Assembly: GCA_963742035.1 (NCBI GenBank)
Contig: CAVUKH010000008.1
Location: 186,001-250,000, forward strand
Direction: 5' to 3'
Origin: Bog-473 sp963742035
GTDB lineage: Bacteria > Actinomycetota > Acidimicrobiia > Acidimicrobiales > RAAP-2
Length of the DNA: 64,000 bases
Shown one piece after another: positions 26,614 through 35,617 of the stretch. Numbering within the stretch: the stretch's first letter is position 1; each line of letters opens with the position of its first letter. Under the pieces are notes generated by a model. The model saw only the letters and a list, made by a program, of their open reading frames with translations, made no database searches and was not told the origin of the DNA. A program made the translations under genes and the position numbers.

Positions 26614-28389
26614 ATGTCGGAGACCAGCGAGATCGATCTCGTCACAGCAGAGGTCATCAGATCGGCCATGGAGACGGTCTGCTTCGAAATGGCGACCTAC
26701 GTGTCCCGGACGGCGACGACACCGATCCTGAACCAGTCCAACGAGCGCAACGCCACGATCCTCGACGCCGAGGGCCGCCTGGCCGCGCTCTCGGTGGGCA
26801 TCCCCCAGTTCATGCTGTCGAGCACCCTGCCCGTCCGGTTCGCCATCGATTTCTTCGGCGACGAGCTCAAGCCCGGCGATGTGATCGTGGCCAACGACCC
26901 GTACCACGGTGGTGGCCACCTCCCCGACTTCAACGTCTTCGCCCCCGTGTTCGACGACGAGGGCGCCCTGCTCCTGGTGGCCTCCATTCAGTGCCATCAC
27001 GGGGACACCGGCGGGGCCGTCCCGGGCGGCTACAACACCATGGCCAAGGACGTGTACAGCGAGGGCACGCGCTATCCGCTGCTGAAGATCATTGACGGCG
27101 GGCACGAGCGCCGGGACGTCGTATTGACCATGCGGGCCAACAACCGGCTGGCCGGTTTCATCGGTGACCTCCGGTCCCAGGTCGGAGCCGCCCAACTCGG
27201 CGCGGCCCGATTGGCCGAGCTCGCCGGCCACTGGGGCGCCGACACCGTCCGGGCCGCGGTGACCCATACCATCGACGATGCGCGCAGCCGGTTCTCCGAG
27301 GAGATCCGGGGCTGGCCGGACGGGACCTACGAGGCGGACATCTACGTCGACAGCGACCCGCAGGGCAACCAGGACCTCCACGTCCACGTCGCCGTGACGG
27401 TCGACGACGACCGGCTCATCCTCGACTTCGAAGGGTCCGACACGCGCCCGAACATCTCAGGCTGGTCCACCTTCGGCAACACCCGGGGGAACGCCATCGC
27501 CCAGCTGGCCAGCCTGGTGGACCCTTCCATCCCGAAGAACGAGGGGTTCTTCGACTGTGTCGAGCTGCGCGTCCCACTCGGCTGCTGCCTCAATCCGGTG
27601 GAGCCGAAGCCGGTCAGCTCGGGCACGCACCACCCCGGCGTGGAGGTCGGCGACGCCATTGCGGTCGCCATGGCCCAGATCATCCCGGAGCGCTGCGCAC
27701 CCCAGACCTACAAGTTCGGCAGCCCCAGACAGATGTGGGGCGACGTCGACCCTCGCACGGGCCAGTCCTTCTTCGACCACGGGGGCGAAGTCAGCGCGGG
27801 GTGGGTGAACGGGGTGGACGGCGTCGACGGTTGGGGGGCCCTCGCCCCAGCCATGGGCAACCTGATCAAGGCGTCGGCGGAGCTCAACGAGCGGCTGTTC
27901 CCGCACATCCTCCGGGGGCGGAACTACCTGACGGATTCCGGTGGGCCCGGCAAGTTCCGGGGCGGCTGCGGCAGCCACTTCGTCAAGGAGGCGCGCACGC
28001 CGACCTCCGTGAGCCAGTACTGCGTGAACCAGCGTCATCTCCACCCGGGGATCGCCGGTGGCCTACCGGGCAGCCCGGACATCTGCTTCGTCAGCAAGGG
28101 GACCGAGCGTGAAGTCAGGGTCTCCCCCGTCGTCACCGCGCACCTCCTCGAGACGGGTGACCAATTGGTCTACGACTTCGGGGGGGGCGGTGGCTGGGGC
28201 GACCCGCTGGAACGTGACGTCGAAGCCGTGCTCGACGACGTCTGGGACGAGTACGTCTCGGTCGAGGGGGCGCTGCGCGACTACGGCGTCGTCATCACCG
28301 GGACGCTGGAGGCCATGGACCTCACCATCGACTACGACGCCACGAAACAGCTCCGGGCGGATCGATCCAGCGAGGGGACGGGGGCATGA
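26614..28389 (+). CDS. hyuB: hydantoinase B/oxoprolinase (HyuB) family protein
   Basis: 591 residues. VTAEVIRSAMETVCFEMAT at the N-terminus, ANDPYHGGGHLPDFNVFAPVF, GGAVPGGYNTMAKDVYSEG and the glycine-rich end YDFGGGGGWGDPLERD are typical of the HyuB subunit of ATP-dependent hydantoinase, 5-oxoprolinase and acetone carboxylase families. Together with HyuA it would hydrolyse a cyclic amide/imide or carboxylate a ketone. ATG 26614 has AAGGGGAG upstream. Its stop overlaps the hyuA start (ATGA). Confidence 0.92.
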   Translation: MSETSEIDLVTAEVIRSAMETVCFEMATYVSRTATTPILNQSNERNATILDAEGRLAALSVGIPQFMLSSTLPVRFAIDFFGDELKPGDVIVANDPYHGGGHLPDFNVFAPVFDDEGALLLVASIQCHHGDTGGAVPGGYNTMAKDVYSEGTRYPLLKIIDGGHERRDVVLTMRANNRLAGFIGDLRSQVGAAQLGAARLAELAGHWGADTVRAAVTHTIDDARSRFSEEIRGWPDGTYEADIYVDSDPQGNQDLHVHVAVTVDDDRLILDFEGSDTRPNISGWSTFGNTRGNAIAQLASLVDPSIPKNEGFFDCVELRVPLGCCLNPVEPKPVSSGTHHPGVEVGDAIAVAMAQIIPERCAPQTYKFGSPRQMWGDVDPRTGQSFFDHGGEVSAGWVNGVDGVDGWGALAPAMGNLIKASAELNERLFPHILRGRNYLTDSGGPGKFRGGCGSHFVKEARTPTSVSQYCVNQRHLHPGIAGGLPGSPDICFVSKGTEREVRVSPVVTAHLLETGDQLVYDFGGGGGWGDPLERDVEAVLDDVWDEYVSVEGALRDYGVVITGTLEAMDLTIDYDATKQLRADRSSEGTGA

Positions 28390-30470
28390 GCGGCGTGCAG
28401 GACCGCTACCGCATCGGGGTCGACGTCGGTGGCACGTTCACCGACTGCGTCCTGCTCCGCCCGGACGGCTCCATCGTCCTGGAGAAGACCCCGACGACTC
28501 CCGAGGACCAGTCCGACGGCGTCCTGGCCGGCATCGCGCGCCTGGCCGAAGCCGAGAACATGGCCGATGCGGGCGCACTGCTGGGCCAGTGCGCGTCGAT
28601 CGTGCACGGCACCACGGCGGCGGACAACACCATGATTCAGATGACGGGAGCACCCACCGGCCTGCTGGTGACCGAGGGGTTCCGCGACGAGATAGAGATG
28701 CGCCGGTGTTACAAGGAGGACATCTGGGACCCCAGCTACCCGGCCCCGGAGCCCATCGCCCGCCGCCGGGTACGACTCGAGATCACCGAGCGCATCACGA
28801 GCGAGGGCACTGTCGATCGCGCCCTCGACGAGGAAGGCGTGCGCAAGGCGACAGCACGGCTCCGGGCCTTCGGCGTCACATCGATCGCCGTGTGCTTCTT
28901 GCACAGCTATCTCAACCCGAGCCACGAGCAGCGGGCGCGGGAGATCATTCTCGACGAGTATCCCGATGTCGAGCTGGTCTCGGTGTCCCACGAAGTGTGG
29001 CCCAAGCCCCCCGAGTTCGAACGGACCTCCACCACGCTGGTCAACGCCTTCGTGGGCCCGCCCATCGTCCGCTACCTGGACCGGCTGGAGTCACGCCTGC
29101 AAGACGCCGGGTTCGCCGAGGAGCTGCTCCTCGCCACCAGCTCCGGCGGTGTGGCCACCCCGAGAGCGACCAAGACCCGGCCGCTGGCCACCATCAGCTC
29201 GGGCCCGACCGGCGGTGTGGTGGCGGCAGCACGCGCGGCCGCGGCGGCGGGGCTCGGTGACGTCGTCAGCGTCGACATGGGCGGCACGAGCTACGACGTC
29301 TGCCTGATCCGCGACGGCAGGCCCGAGGTGAAGACGGACTGGAATTGGCGGCACCGCTACTGCATCGCCCTTCCGATGGTTGACGTGCACTCCATCGGTG
29401 CGGGCGGGGGGTCGCTCAGTCGCAACCGCTCCGGCACGCTGACCGTGGGGCCCGAATCGGCCGGCAGCATCCCGGGCCCCGTCTGCTACCAGCGGGGAGG
29501 AACCGAGCCCACGGTGACCGACGCCGATCTCGTGCTGGGTCGCCTCGACCCCACGGCGTTCTGGAGCGGGCGCCTCGATCTCGACGTCGACAGGGCCCGC
29601 CAGGCCCTGGCCACCGTCGGCGCGCCATTGGGGCTCGACGCCGAGGAGACCGCGGTGGCCACCGCGGCGATCATCGACGTCCACATGTGCGACGCCGTCC
29701 GCCGCATCCTCTCCCTGGCCGGCGCCGACGCGCGCGAGCTCGACCTGGTCGCGTTCGGAGGCATGGGCGCCGTCCACGCCGCCCGCCACGCCGCGCTGCT
29801 CGGCATGCGCCGCGTGCTCATCCCGCGCGCCGCGCCGGCATTCTCCGCCCTCGGCCTGCTCACCGCCAACCACGTCATCGACGAGGCGCGCACGCTGCAG
29901 GGGGACTGGAGGGCGATCGACCTCGGGCGGTTGAGCCAGCTGGCCGACGAGCTCATGACGTCGGCGGCAGACGCCCTCCAGGTGGCGGGCATCAGCCCGG
30001 AACGCCGTGTCTTCGAATGGCGGATCAACCTGGTGTACCCGGGACAGACGTTCGATGTCGCGATCCCCATCGACAAGGCCGTCGGGAGCCCCGTCAGCCA
30101 GGAGGCGCTCGAAGCTGCCGTGAGCGAATTCCACCGCCGCAACGAGGAGGCCCGGCTGATTGAGGCCCGATCGCAGGAGCCGGTCGTGCGCGGCATCAGG
30201 TTGCTCGCCACCGGGCTGGTCGATCAGCCCCGGGAGGTGGTCCTCGACGCGGCACCGGTCGCCCAGCCGATCGCCCACCGACGTGTCTTCACCGGTGACG
30301 CCTGGCACGACGAGGTCCCGGTCTACGACGGCGAGGCGCTGCGTCCCGGCACGCGGGTGGAGGGGCCGGCGCTGGTGCAGAGCCGCTTCACGACGATTGT
30401 GCTCGCCTCCGGCGATGTGGCTGGCATGCAGCCCAACGGCGACGTCCTCATTGAGGTCGCACCGGCCTGA
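28386..30470 (+). CDS. hyuA: hydantoinase A/oxoprolinase (HyuA) family ATPase subunit
   Basis: 694 residues. The N-terminal actin-like ATP fold has DVGGTFTDCVLLRPDG (about 12-28) and IVHGTTAADNTMIQ. Later come SVDMGGTSYDVCLI and IDVHMCDAVRRILSLAGADARELDLVAFGGMG, the HyuA/oxoprolinase signatures. It supplies ATP-dependent activation to HyuB. No third (gamma) subunit follows, so a hydantoinase or oxoprolinase is more likely than acetone carboxylase. It converges with the dimethylformamidase-like gene, with a 23-bp overlap. Confidence 0.92.
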   Translation: MSGVQDRYRIGVDVGGTFTDCVLLRPDGSIVLEKTPTTPEDQSDGVLAGIARLAEAENMADAGALLGQCASIVHGTTAADNTMIQMTGAPTGLLVTEGFRDEIEMRRCYKEDIWDPSYPAPEPIARRRVRLEITERITSEGTVDRALDEEGVRKATARLRAFGVTSIAVCFLHSYLNPSHEQRAREIILDEYPDVELVSVSHEVWPKPPEFERTSTTLVNAFVGPPIVRYLDRLESRLQDAGFAEELLLATSSGGVATPRATKTRPLATISSGPTGGVVAAARAAAAAGLGDVVSVDMGGTSYDVCLIRDGRPEVKTDWNWRHRYCIALPMVDVHSIGAGGGSLSRNRSGTLTVGPESAGSIPGPVCYQRGGTEPTVTDADLVLGRLDPTAFWSGRLDLDVDRARQALATVGAPLGLDAEETAVATAAIIDVHMCDAVRRILSLAGADARELDLVAFGGMGAVHAARHAALLGMRRVLIPRAAPAFSALGLLTANHVIDEARTLQGDWRAIDLGRLSQLADELMTSAADALQVAGISPERRVFEWRINLVYPGQTFDVAIPIDKAVGSPVSQEALEAAVSEFHRRNEEARLIEARSQEPVVRGIRLLATGLVDQPREVVLDAAPVAQPIAHRRVFTGDAWHDEVPVYDGEALRPGTRVEGPALVQSRFTTIVLASGDVAGMQPNGDVLIEVAPA

Positions 30471-31979
30471 CCGCCGCGACGGGTGGCGAGCCCAAACGGG
30501 CCAGCACGTTCCTGGTGATCTGCTCAATCTGCGGATCGCGCCCCGCCAGCCCGTGAGCCCAATCGGTCGAACCCGAGGTGAGGACCGTGGCACCGGCGTC
30601 GTTGGTGTAGGCGCCCAGCACGGCATGGCCGTGCCGGATGCGCTCGATCGCCTCGGGCTCCCGGGTGCCGAAAATCCGCGAGGCGATGTACTCCAACTCG
30701 CTCGGTTCCCCCGGTCTGGGCGGGCGGGGCGCCGTCTCGTGGGTGAAGTGCTGCGTCGGGCAGGTGCCGAGGATCTCGAAGCTCGAAGGCGTGCCGTCCT
30801 CACCGGTCGGGTAGGGCAGCCCGTCCCGGTAGGTGAACACGCACCCGTCGCACTCGTAGCCCACGACGGTCGCCGACGCGCCGAGCACGTCGCCGTAACC
30901 GAGACCGGTGCCGTCGAAGATCCAGTGCCCGGCGCGATGCACGGTGTAGCCACCGAGGCCGGCCGTGACGTTGCGCCCGATGCGGTGGTAGCCCCCGCGC
31001 GTGAACGAGACGCCGGTCATGTGGTTCTCGGGACGCGCCACGATGACATCGGACCAGAACGTCGTCACCTCCGCCTCCCGCTCGGTGCCCAACAACGGGT
31101 CGTTCTTGAAGAACGCCTTGTACCCGACCATGACGTCGTGGTCGTCCCCCTCGACCCGCACCTGCCACAACGACGTGTTCCCCGAGAAGAAGGCCGCATT
31201 GCCCCCGCCGGCGATGAACGCCTCGACCGTGTCCCGCATGCCCTTGGACCAGTATTCGTCGTGACCGACGGAGAGATACAGGCTGGCGCCCTCCAGGACC
31301 TCGGGGTGCTCCTCCAGATCGGCGTTGGTGCACACGCCGATCTCGAACCCCTCGCGCTCGGCCCACTCGAGGAAGGGCAGCTCCCAGTCGGGCCAACCCG
31401 CCGACCCGGCGTAGCCCGAGAGGTGGTTGAGCTGGATGTAGCCGACGTGGGCGGCGTTCTGCGGATCGGGCGCGCCCGTGCCCGTCACGCGTCGGCCCTT
31501 GCCCGGCGGCTTGTACAGGTACCCCGCCGCCATCGGTCGCTGCATGGAGACGTGCGTACCTCCGGTGTAGAGGTTGGGACCGCCGAAGTCGTTGTAGGCG
31601 TGCCAGGTGTTGGTCGCCAGCGCGAGCACGACGCGCGCCCCGGAGACGGACGGACGACGAAGAACGCAGAGTCGCGCCGCACCTTGTCGCCCACGTCGAT
31701 CTCCATGACGACCTCGTAGTAGCCCGAGCGCCATGCCGCGCCGACGTCGAGCGTCAGGGCGACCGGCCACCCGCACCCCTTCGACGACGCGTCCCTCGGT
31801 GTCTCGTGCTCGTCGGCGGCCACCGCGTCGGCGCGCCAGACCACCTCCCTTTCGGCCCCCATGCGGGCCACCTCGACCCGCACCGGCCGGCCGCCCGATG
31901 AGGACAGGTGGAGGCCGACCTGCGCACCCGGCGAGACCGATTGCGGCCAGCAGTACCCCGTCACCACCTCGCGTGCCAT
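30448..31979 (-). pseudogene. N,N-dimethylformamidase large-subunit-like protein, frameshifted
   Basis: From ATG 31979 an N-terminal beta-domain reads MAREVVTGYCWPQSVSPGAQVGLHLSSSGG... to RRDSAFFVVRP, then the frame breaks at a GACG-repeat tract (31641-31660; one base missing) and resumes as GARVVLALATNTWHAYNDFGG. Conserved blocks follow: LYLSVGHDEYWSKGMRD, GGGNAAFFSGNTSLWQV and a C-terminal GSTDWAHGL, as in the DMFase beta chain. That enzyme splits dimethylformamide using a mononuclear iron centre. Restored length is about 510 residues, shorter than the 760 of known DmfA2. No small subunit is adjacent. It may act on another amide. Confidence 0.72.
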
Positions 31980-32062
31980 ACCCGACCCTAACGAGGCGGC
32001 TGCCCCGACGGCATCCGGAGGAGGAGCGCACGGAGGCGGGGCGGTCGGGATACCGTCTGCCG

Positions 32063-32545
32063 ATGGACGGCGACCTCCGCTTCCTGACGGACCGGCTCGA
32101 GATCGACGACCTCCTGACCCGCTACGCGACCGCCCTGGACAACCGCCGGTGGAGCGACCTGGCAACCGTCTTCACCCCCGATGCCACCCTCGACTACCGC
32201 TCGGCCGGTGGCATCAGAGGTTCGTTCCCGGAGGTGAGCGCTTGGTTGGCGTCGGTCCTTCCCTTCTTCACCTGGACCCAGCACCTTGTTCTCAATCGAG
32301 CGGTCGACCTCGTTGCAGGAGCCGACACCGCCACCTCGCGCGCTGCCTTCTCCAACCCGAACGGTGCCGTGGTGGACGGCCGGCCGTGGCTGTTCGTCGT
32401 CGGTGGCGCCTACCACGATCGGCTTCTCCGCACGCCGGCTGGCTGGCGCATCTCGCACCGCGTCGAGGAGACACTCTGGTGGGACAACCCGATGCCGGGG
32501 CTCCCTCCGTCGCCCCCTCCCGTGCCCGACGACGCCTTCACGTAG
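32063..32545 (+). CDS. SnoaL-like/NTF2-fold protein
   Basis: 160 residues. FLTDRLEIDDLLTRYATALDNRRWSDLATVFTPDATLDYRSAGG is the helix-turn of SnoaL_4 domains, and WRISHRVEETLWWDNPMPGLP ends the sheet. Members include scytalone dehydratase-like and ring-hydroxylating dioxygenase beta-like proteins; conserved Asp/His residues (DDLLTRYATALD, QHLVLNRAVDL) suit acid-base chemistry. ATG 32063 is divergent from the amidase-like gene across 83 bp. The C-terminal tail is proline-rich. Function unknown. Confidence 0.82.
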   Translation: MDGDLRFLTDRLEIDDLLTRYATALDNRRWSDLATVFTPDATLDYRSAGGIRGSFPEVSAWLASVLPFFTWTQHLVLNRAVDLVAGADTATSRAAFSNPNGAVVDGRPWLFVVGGAYHDRLLRTPAGWRISHRVEETLWWDNPMPGLPPSPPPVPDDAFT

Positions 32546-32552
32546 CGGGGCC

Positions 32553-33623
32553 TCAGGCCTCCGGATCGGGACGGCCGCCCTCCGGCATCCGCACCACGGT
32601 GCGACCGGTCGTCTCACGTCGCTCCAGCGCCTCGAGCGCAGCGGGGACCTCGGCAAAATCGATCTCCCGCCCGATCACCGGGCGGATCGTCCCGGCCCGT
32701 GTGAGATGCAGAATGCGGTTCCAGATGTCGACGCCTTGGCCGGTCGTGAGGAAGTTCATGCCGAAGGGGCGGGTCGTCCGCGGCGAGTCGACGAAAGCGA
32801 AGCAGACGCCGACCAGGTCGAAGTTGCCGTAGATGCTCGGCTGCACCGACAGGGGTCGCTCCTCCTCCGCAATGCCCGAAGCGAACCCGATGATCAGGTG
32901 GCGGCCATTGAAGGCCATCACCCGGAACGTCTCCGCCGTCACCTCGCCCCCCACGGTGTCGAAGGCCACGTCGACCCCTCGGCCGTTGGTGACATCGTCG
33001 ACGAACGCGACGAAGTCCCCGCTACGGTAATTCGTCGCGTAGTCGGCGCCCAGGGTGAGGCAGAAGGCAACCTTGTCGTCCGTACCGGCGGTGGCGATCA
33101 CCGTGGCGCCGAACGCCTTGGCCAGCTGGACGGCGGCGGACCCGGCGCCACCGGCCGCGGCGTGGACGAGCACGACGTCGCCCGGACCGACCCGCCCCCG
33201 GACGCGCAGCGCCAGATAGCTCAGCAGGTAGGGGAAGTACATGGCGATCCCTTCGGCCGCGCTGAGCCACCCGGGGACCCGCTGCAGTCCGGCACCGTCG
33301 AGCAGGGCCGCGGACGCGTAGGCACCCCGGACCCCCACCGTCACACCGACGACGCGGCGGCCCAGCAACCCCTCACAGCCGGGACCGCAGGCATCGACCG
33401 TGCCGGCGGCCGCCATCCCGATGACGAAGGGCGGCTCGAACGGGAGCAATCCGTACCGACCACGGACGGTGTCGATGTCGTTGAAGTCCAGGCAGAAGGC
33501 CTCCACGGCGATGCGCACCTGGTTGGGACCGGGCTCCGCGATTTCGACCTGCTCGATCTCGAGCGCCGCGGTCGGCGAGGCGAGGCGGCGCACCATCCAC
33601 GCGGTCGCGGTCGCCGCCGTCAC
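32553..33623 (-). CDS. zinc-free quinone oxidoreductase (MDR family)
   Basis: 356 residues. FCLDFNDIDTVRGRYG, PFVIGMAAAGTVDACG and VHAAAGGAGSAAVQLAKAFGATVIATAG (NADPH site about 140-165) mark an NADPH:quinone oxidoreductase-like, zinc-less medium-chain dehydrogenase. Only the Rossmann and GroES-like parts are present. GTG 33623 overlaps the P450 stop (GTGA). The close coupling suggests it reduces a P450 product or supplies a redox step in the same pathway. Confidence 0.88.
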   Translation of the reverse strand: MTAATATAWMVRRLASPTAALEIEQVEIAEPGPNQVRIAVEAFCLDFNDIDTVRGRYGLLPFEPPFVIGMAAAGTVDACGPGCEGLLGRRVVGVTVGVRGAYASAALLDGAGLQRVPGWLSAAEGIAMYFPYLLSYLALRVRGRVGPGDVVLVHAAAGGAGSAAVQLAKAFGATVIATAGTDDKVAFCLTLGADYATNYRSGDFVAFVDDVTNGRGVDVAFDTVGGEVTAETFRVMAFNGRHLIIGFASGIAEEERPLSVQPSIYGNFDLVGVCFAFVDSPRTTRPFGMNFLTTGQGVDIWNRILHLTRAGTIRPVIGREIDFAEVPAALEALERRETTGRTVVRMPEGGRPDPEA

Positions 33624-34846
33624 CGGGGGCCCCCGTAGTCGACCGGCAGGTGCTTGATGCCGTTGAGCCACGACGAGCGGAGGCGGCGGGGCGGACCCAG
33701 CAACTGCACGTCGGGAAGCTCGTCGGCCAGGACGTCGAACATCACCTTCAGCTCCAGGCGGGACAGGTTGGCCCCAATGCAGTAGTGCGAACCGCCGGCG
33801 CCGAAGGTGACGTGAGGATTGGGCGTGCGGCCGATGTCGAAGCGCCCGGGATCACCGAACGCGTCCTCGTCGAAGTTGGCGGACGCGAAGTACAGGCCCA
33901 CCCGTTCGCCCTTCCGGACCAACCGACCGGCGATCTCGGTGTCCTCGGTCGCCGTGCGCTGCAGGACCACGGCAGGCGACCCCCAGCGCAGGACCTCGTC
34001 GACCATGGTGACCGGCCGTTCGAGGCGCCACCGTTCCCATTGGTCCGGGTGCTGCAGGAGCGCCACCATGCCGTGGGTGATGGCCTGCCGCGTGGTCTCG
34101 TTGCCGGCCACGGCGAGGATCATGAAGAAGTAGGCGAACTCCTCGCTGCTCAGTCTTTGGCCGTCGGTGCCTGGCCGGACGAGCCGGCTGGTGACGTCCC
34201 CGAGGTCCTCGTCCACCCGCGCCTCGGCGGCGGCGTGGGCGTAGGCGAACATCTCGACGACGCCGGAGAGGTCGGAGCTGGTGTACTCGGGATCCTCGCT
34301 GCCCGCCATCTGGTCGCTCCAGCGGAAGAGCTGTGGCCGGTCGTGGTCGGGGATGCCCATGAGGCCGGCAATGGCCTGCAGCGGCAGATGGCGCGCCACA
34401 TCGAGCACGAAGTCGCCCGTGCCCTCCCGCTGCGCCGTCCACACGATGCGATGGGCACGTTCACGTAGTTCGTCCTCCAGGCCGGCCAACGCGCGCGGGG
34501 TGAAGCAGCGGTTGCCCACCCTGCGGACACGGGTGTGGCGCGGCGGGTCCATGCAGAGCAGGAGGTCGTTGGTGGATGCGCCGGTGGGATCGGACTCGTC
34601 GAGCCGGCGCACGAAGGCGGAGTGTGCCTCGACCGACCAGCCGGGGCTCCTCGTCACCGCCGTCACGTCGGCGTGGCGTGTCACCGCCCAATACCCGGCG
34701 TCGCCGTAGGCCGCCACCGGTGGCTGCGGATTCCATCGGACGGGCTGGTGCCGGCGCAGCCAAGCGAACTCGTCCAGCGGCAGGTGGTCGGCCAGCAGGT
34801 CGGGGTCGCTCAGATCGAGACGAGCGTCCACGGGCGTCGTGGGCAC
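33620..34846 (-). CDS. cytochrome P450 (CYP124/125/142-like)
   Basis: 408 residues. The I-helix is ILAVAGNETTRQAITHGM, ExxR is EVLR, and the heme loop is FGAGGSHYCIGANLSRLELK (Cys near 352). The GNETTR and HYCIGANL details resemble actinobacterial CYP124/125/142 enzymes that oxidise sterols and methyl-branched lipids. GTG 34846 has AGGAGG upstream. It is translationally coupled to the quinone-reductase-like gene; no ferredoxin is next to it. Confidence 0.9.
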   Translation of the reverse strand: MPTTPVDARLDLSDPDLLADHLPLDEFAWLRRHQPVRWNPQPPVAAYGDAGYWAVTRHADVTAVTRSPGWSVEAHSAFVRRLDESDPTGASTNDLLLCMDPPRHTRVRRVGNRCFTPRALAGLEDELRERAHRIVWTAQREGTGDFVLDVARHLPLQAIAGLMGIPDHDRPQLFRWSDQMAGSEDPEYTSSDLSGVVEMFAYAHAAAEARVDEDLGDVTSRLVRPGTDGQRLSSEEFAYFFMILAVAGNETTRQAITHGMVALLQHPDQWERWRLERPVTMVDEVLRWGSPAVVLQRTATEDTEIAGRLVRKGERVGLYFASANFDEDAFGDPGRFDIGRTPNPHVTFGAGGSHYCIGANLSRLELKVMFDVLADELPDVQLLGPPRRLRSSWLNGIKHLPVDYGGPR

Positions 34847-34895
34847 GACAGCGGTCCTCCTTCGGTGGCACCGGCTCCGGCCCGACCGTAGGCTT

Positions 34896-34941
34896 TGATA
34901 CTCCCTGGTGTCAACTAGGCTCGCCCCGTCATGGAGTATCA
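34896..34941. promoter_or_regulatory. candidate TetR operator flanking the regulator start
   Basis: Perfect 9-bp arms TGATACTCC (34896-34904) and GGAGTATCA (34933-34941) lie 28 bp apart in the P450/TetR divergent region. The right arm overlaps codons 1-4 of the regulator if it starts at 34931. The wide spacing suggests two dimer half-sites or a looped arrangement. Confidence 0.5.
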
Positions 34942-35545
34942 GGTGACGATGCCGTTCAAGGGGATCAGCGCCGAGGACCGGCGCCGCGAGCGGCGGGTCC
35001 GGTTGGTGGAGGCAGCCTTCGAGATCGCCGGCACGGAGGGCGCCGGCGCGCTCGGGGTCGGCCGCGTCTGCCTGGCGGCAGGCCTGACCAAGCGCTACTT
35101 CTACGAGAGCTTCGCCACGCTCGCAGAGCTCCAGAGCGCCGTCGTCGACCACGCCATCGCGGTGATGTCGGAGCGCGTCGATCCCTTCCGGCCGGCGGGG
35201 CCCGGCGGCCCACCCCACGCCTGGCTCCAGGCCTTCGTCGGTGCACTGGTCGACGACGGGTGCCTCGCCCGGGTGCTCCTCGCCGAGACCCACGGCGGGA
35301 CGCTCAGCCCTTTTCGGCACCAGATCATTGATGTGGCGATCGCCGGGATGGCACCGCCGGGGTCGGACCCGCAGGCGGACCTTCGTGCGCGCCTGGCCGC
35401 CTACGCCCAGATCGGCACGCTGAGCGAGCTCTGCCTGGCCTGGCACGAGGGACACCTGGCCATCGACCGGCTGACTCTCGTGCACGCGTTGGCCGACCTC
35501 TTCGTGCGCATCGACGGCGTTCGTGCAGCCGGTGCTCATCTCTGA
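34931..35545 (+). CDS. TetR-family transcriptional regulator
   Basis: 204 residues (198 from ATG 34949). The helix-turn-helix reads RRVRLVEAAFEIAGTEGAGALGVGRVCLAAGLTKRYFYESFATLAEL, and the C-terminal domain is of the QacR/TetR_C kind. ATG 34931 has no ribosome site; ATG 34949 has AGGTG close by and would leave the operator arm outside the gene. It is divergent from the P450/quinone-reductase pair by 84 bp and is its probable regulator. Confidence 0.87.
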   Translation: MEYQVTMPFKGISAEDRRRERRVRLVEAAFEIAGTEGAGALGVGRVCLAAGLTKRYFYESFATLAELQSAVVDHAIAVMSERVDPFRPAGPGGPPHAWLQAFVGALVDDGCLARVLLAETHGGTLSPFRHQIIDVAIAGMAPPGSDPQADLRARLAAYAQIGTLSELCLAWHEGHLAIDRLTLVHALADLFVRIDGVRAAGAHL

Positions 35546-35617
35546 ACGCTTCGCGACACCGCAACGGGCCCCCACCGTGCCTGTGCAACCAGATCGCAAC
35601 CACCAGCGAGACCGGAG

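Noticed and set aside
29091..30953. 620-residue minus-strand open frame
   Set aside because: Antisense of hyuA joined to an out-of-frame part of the DMFase-like gene.
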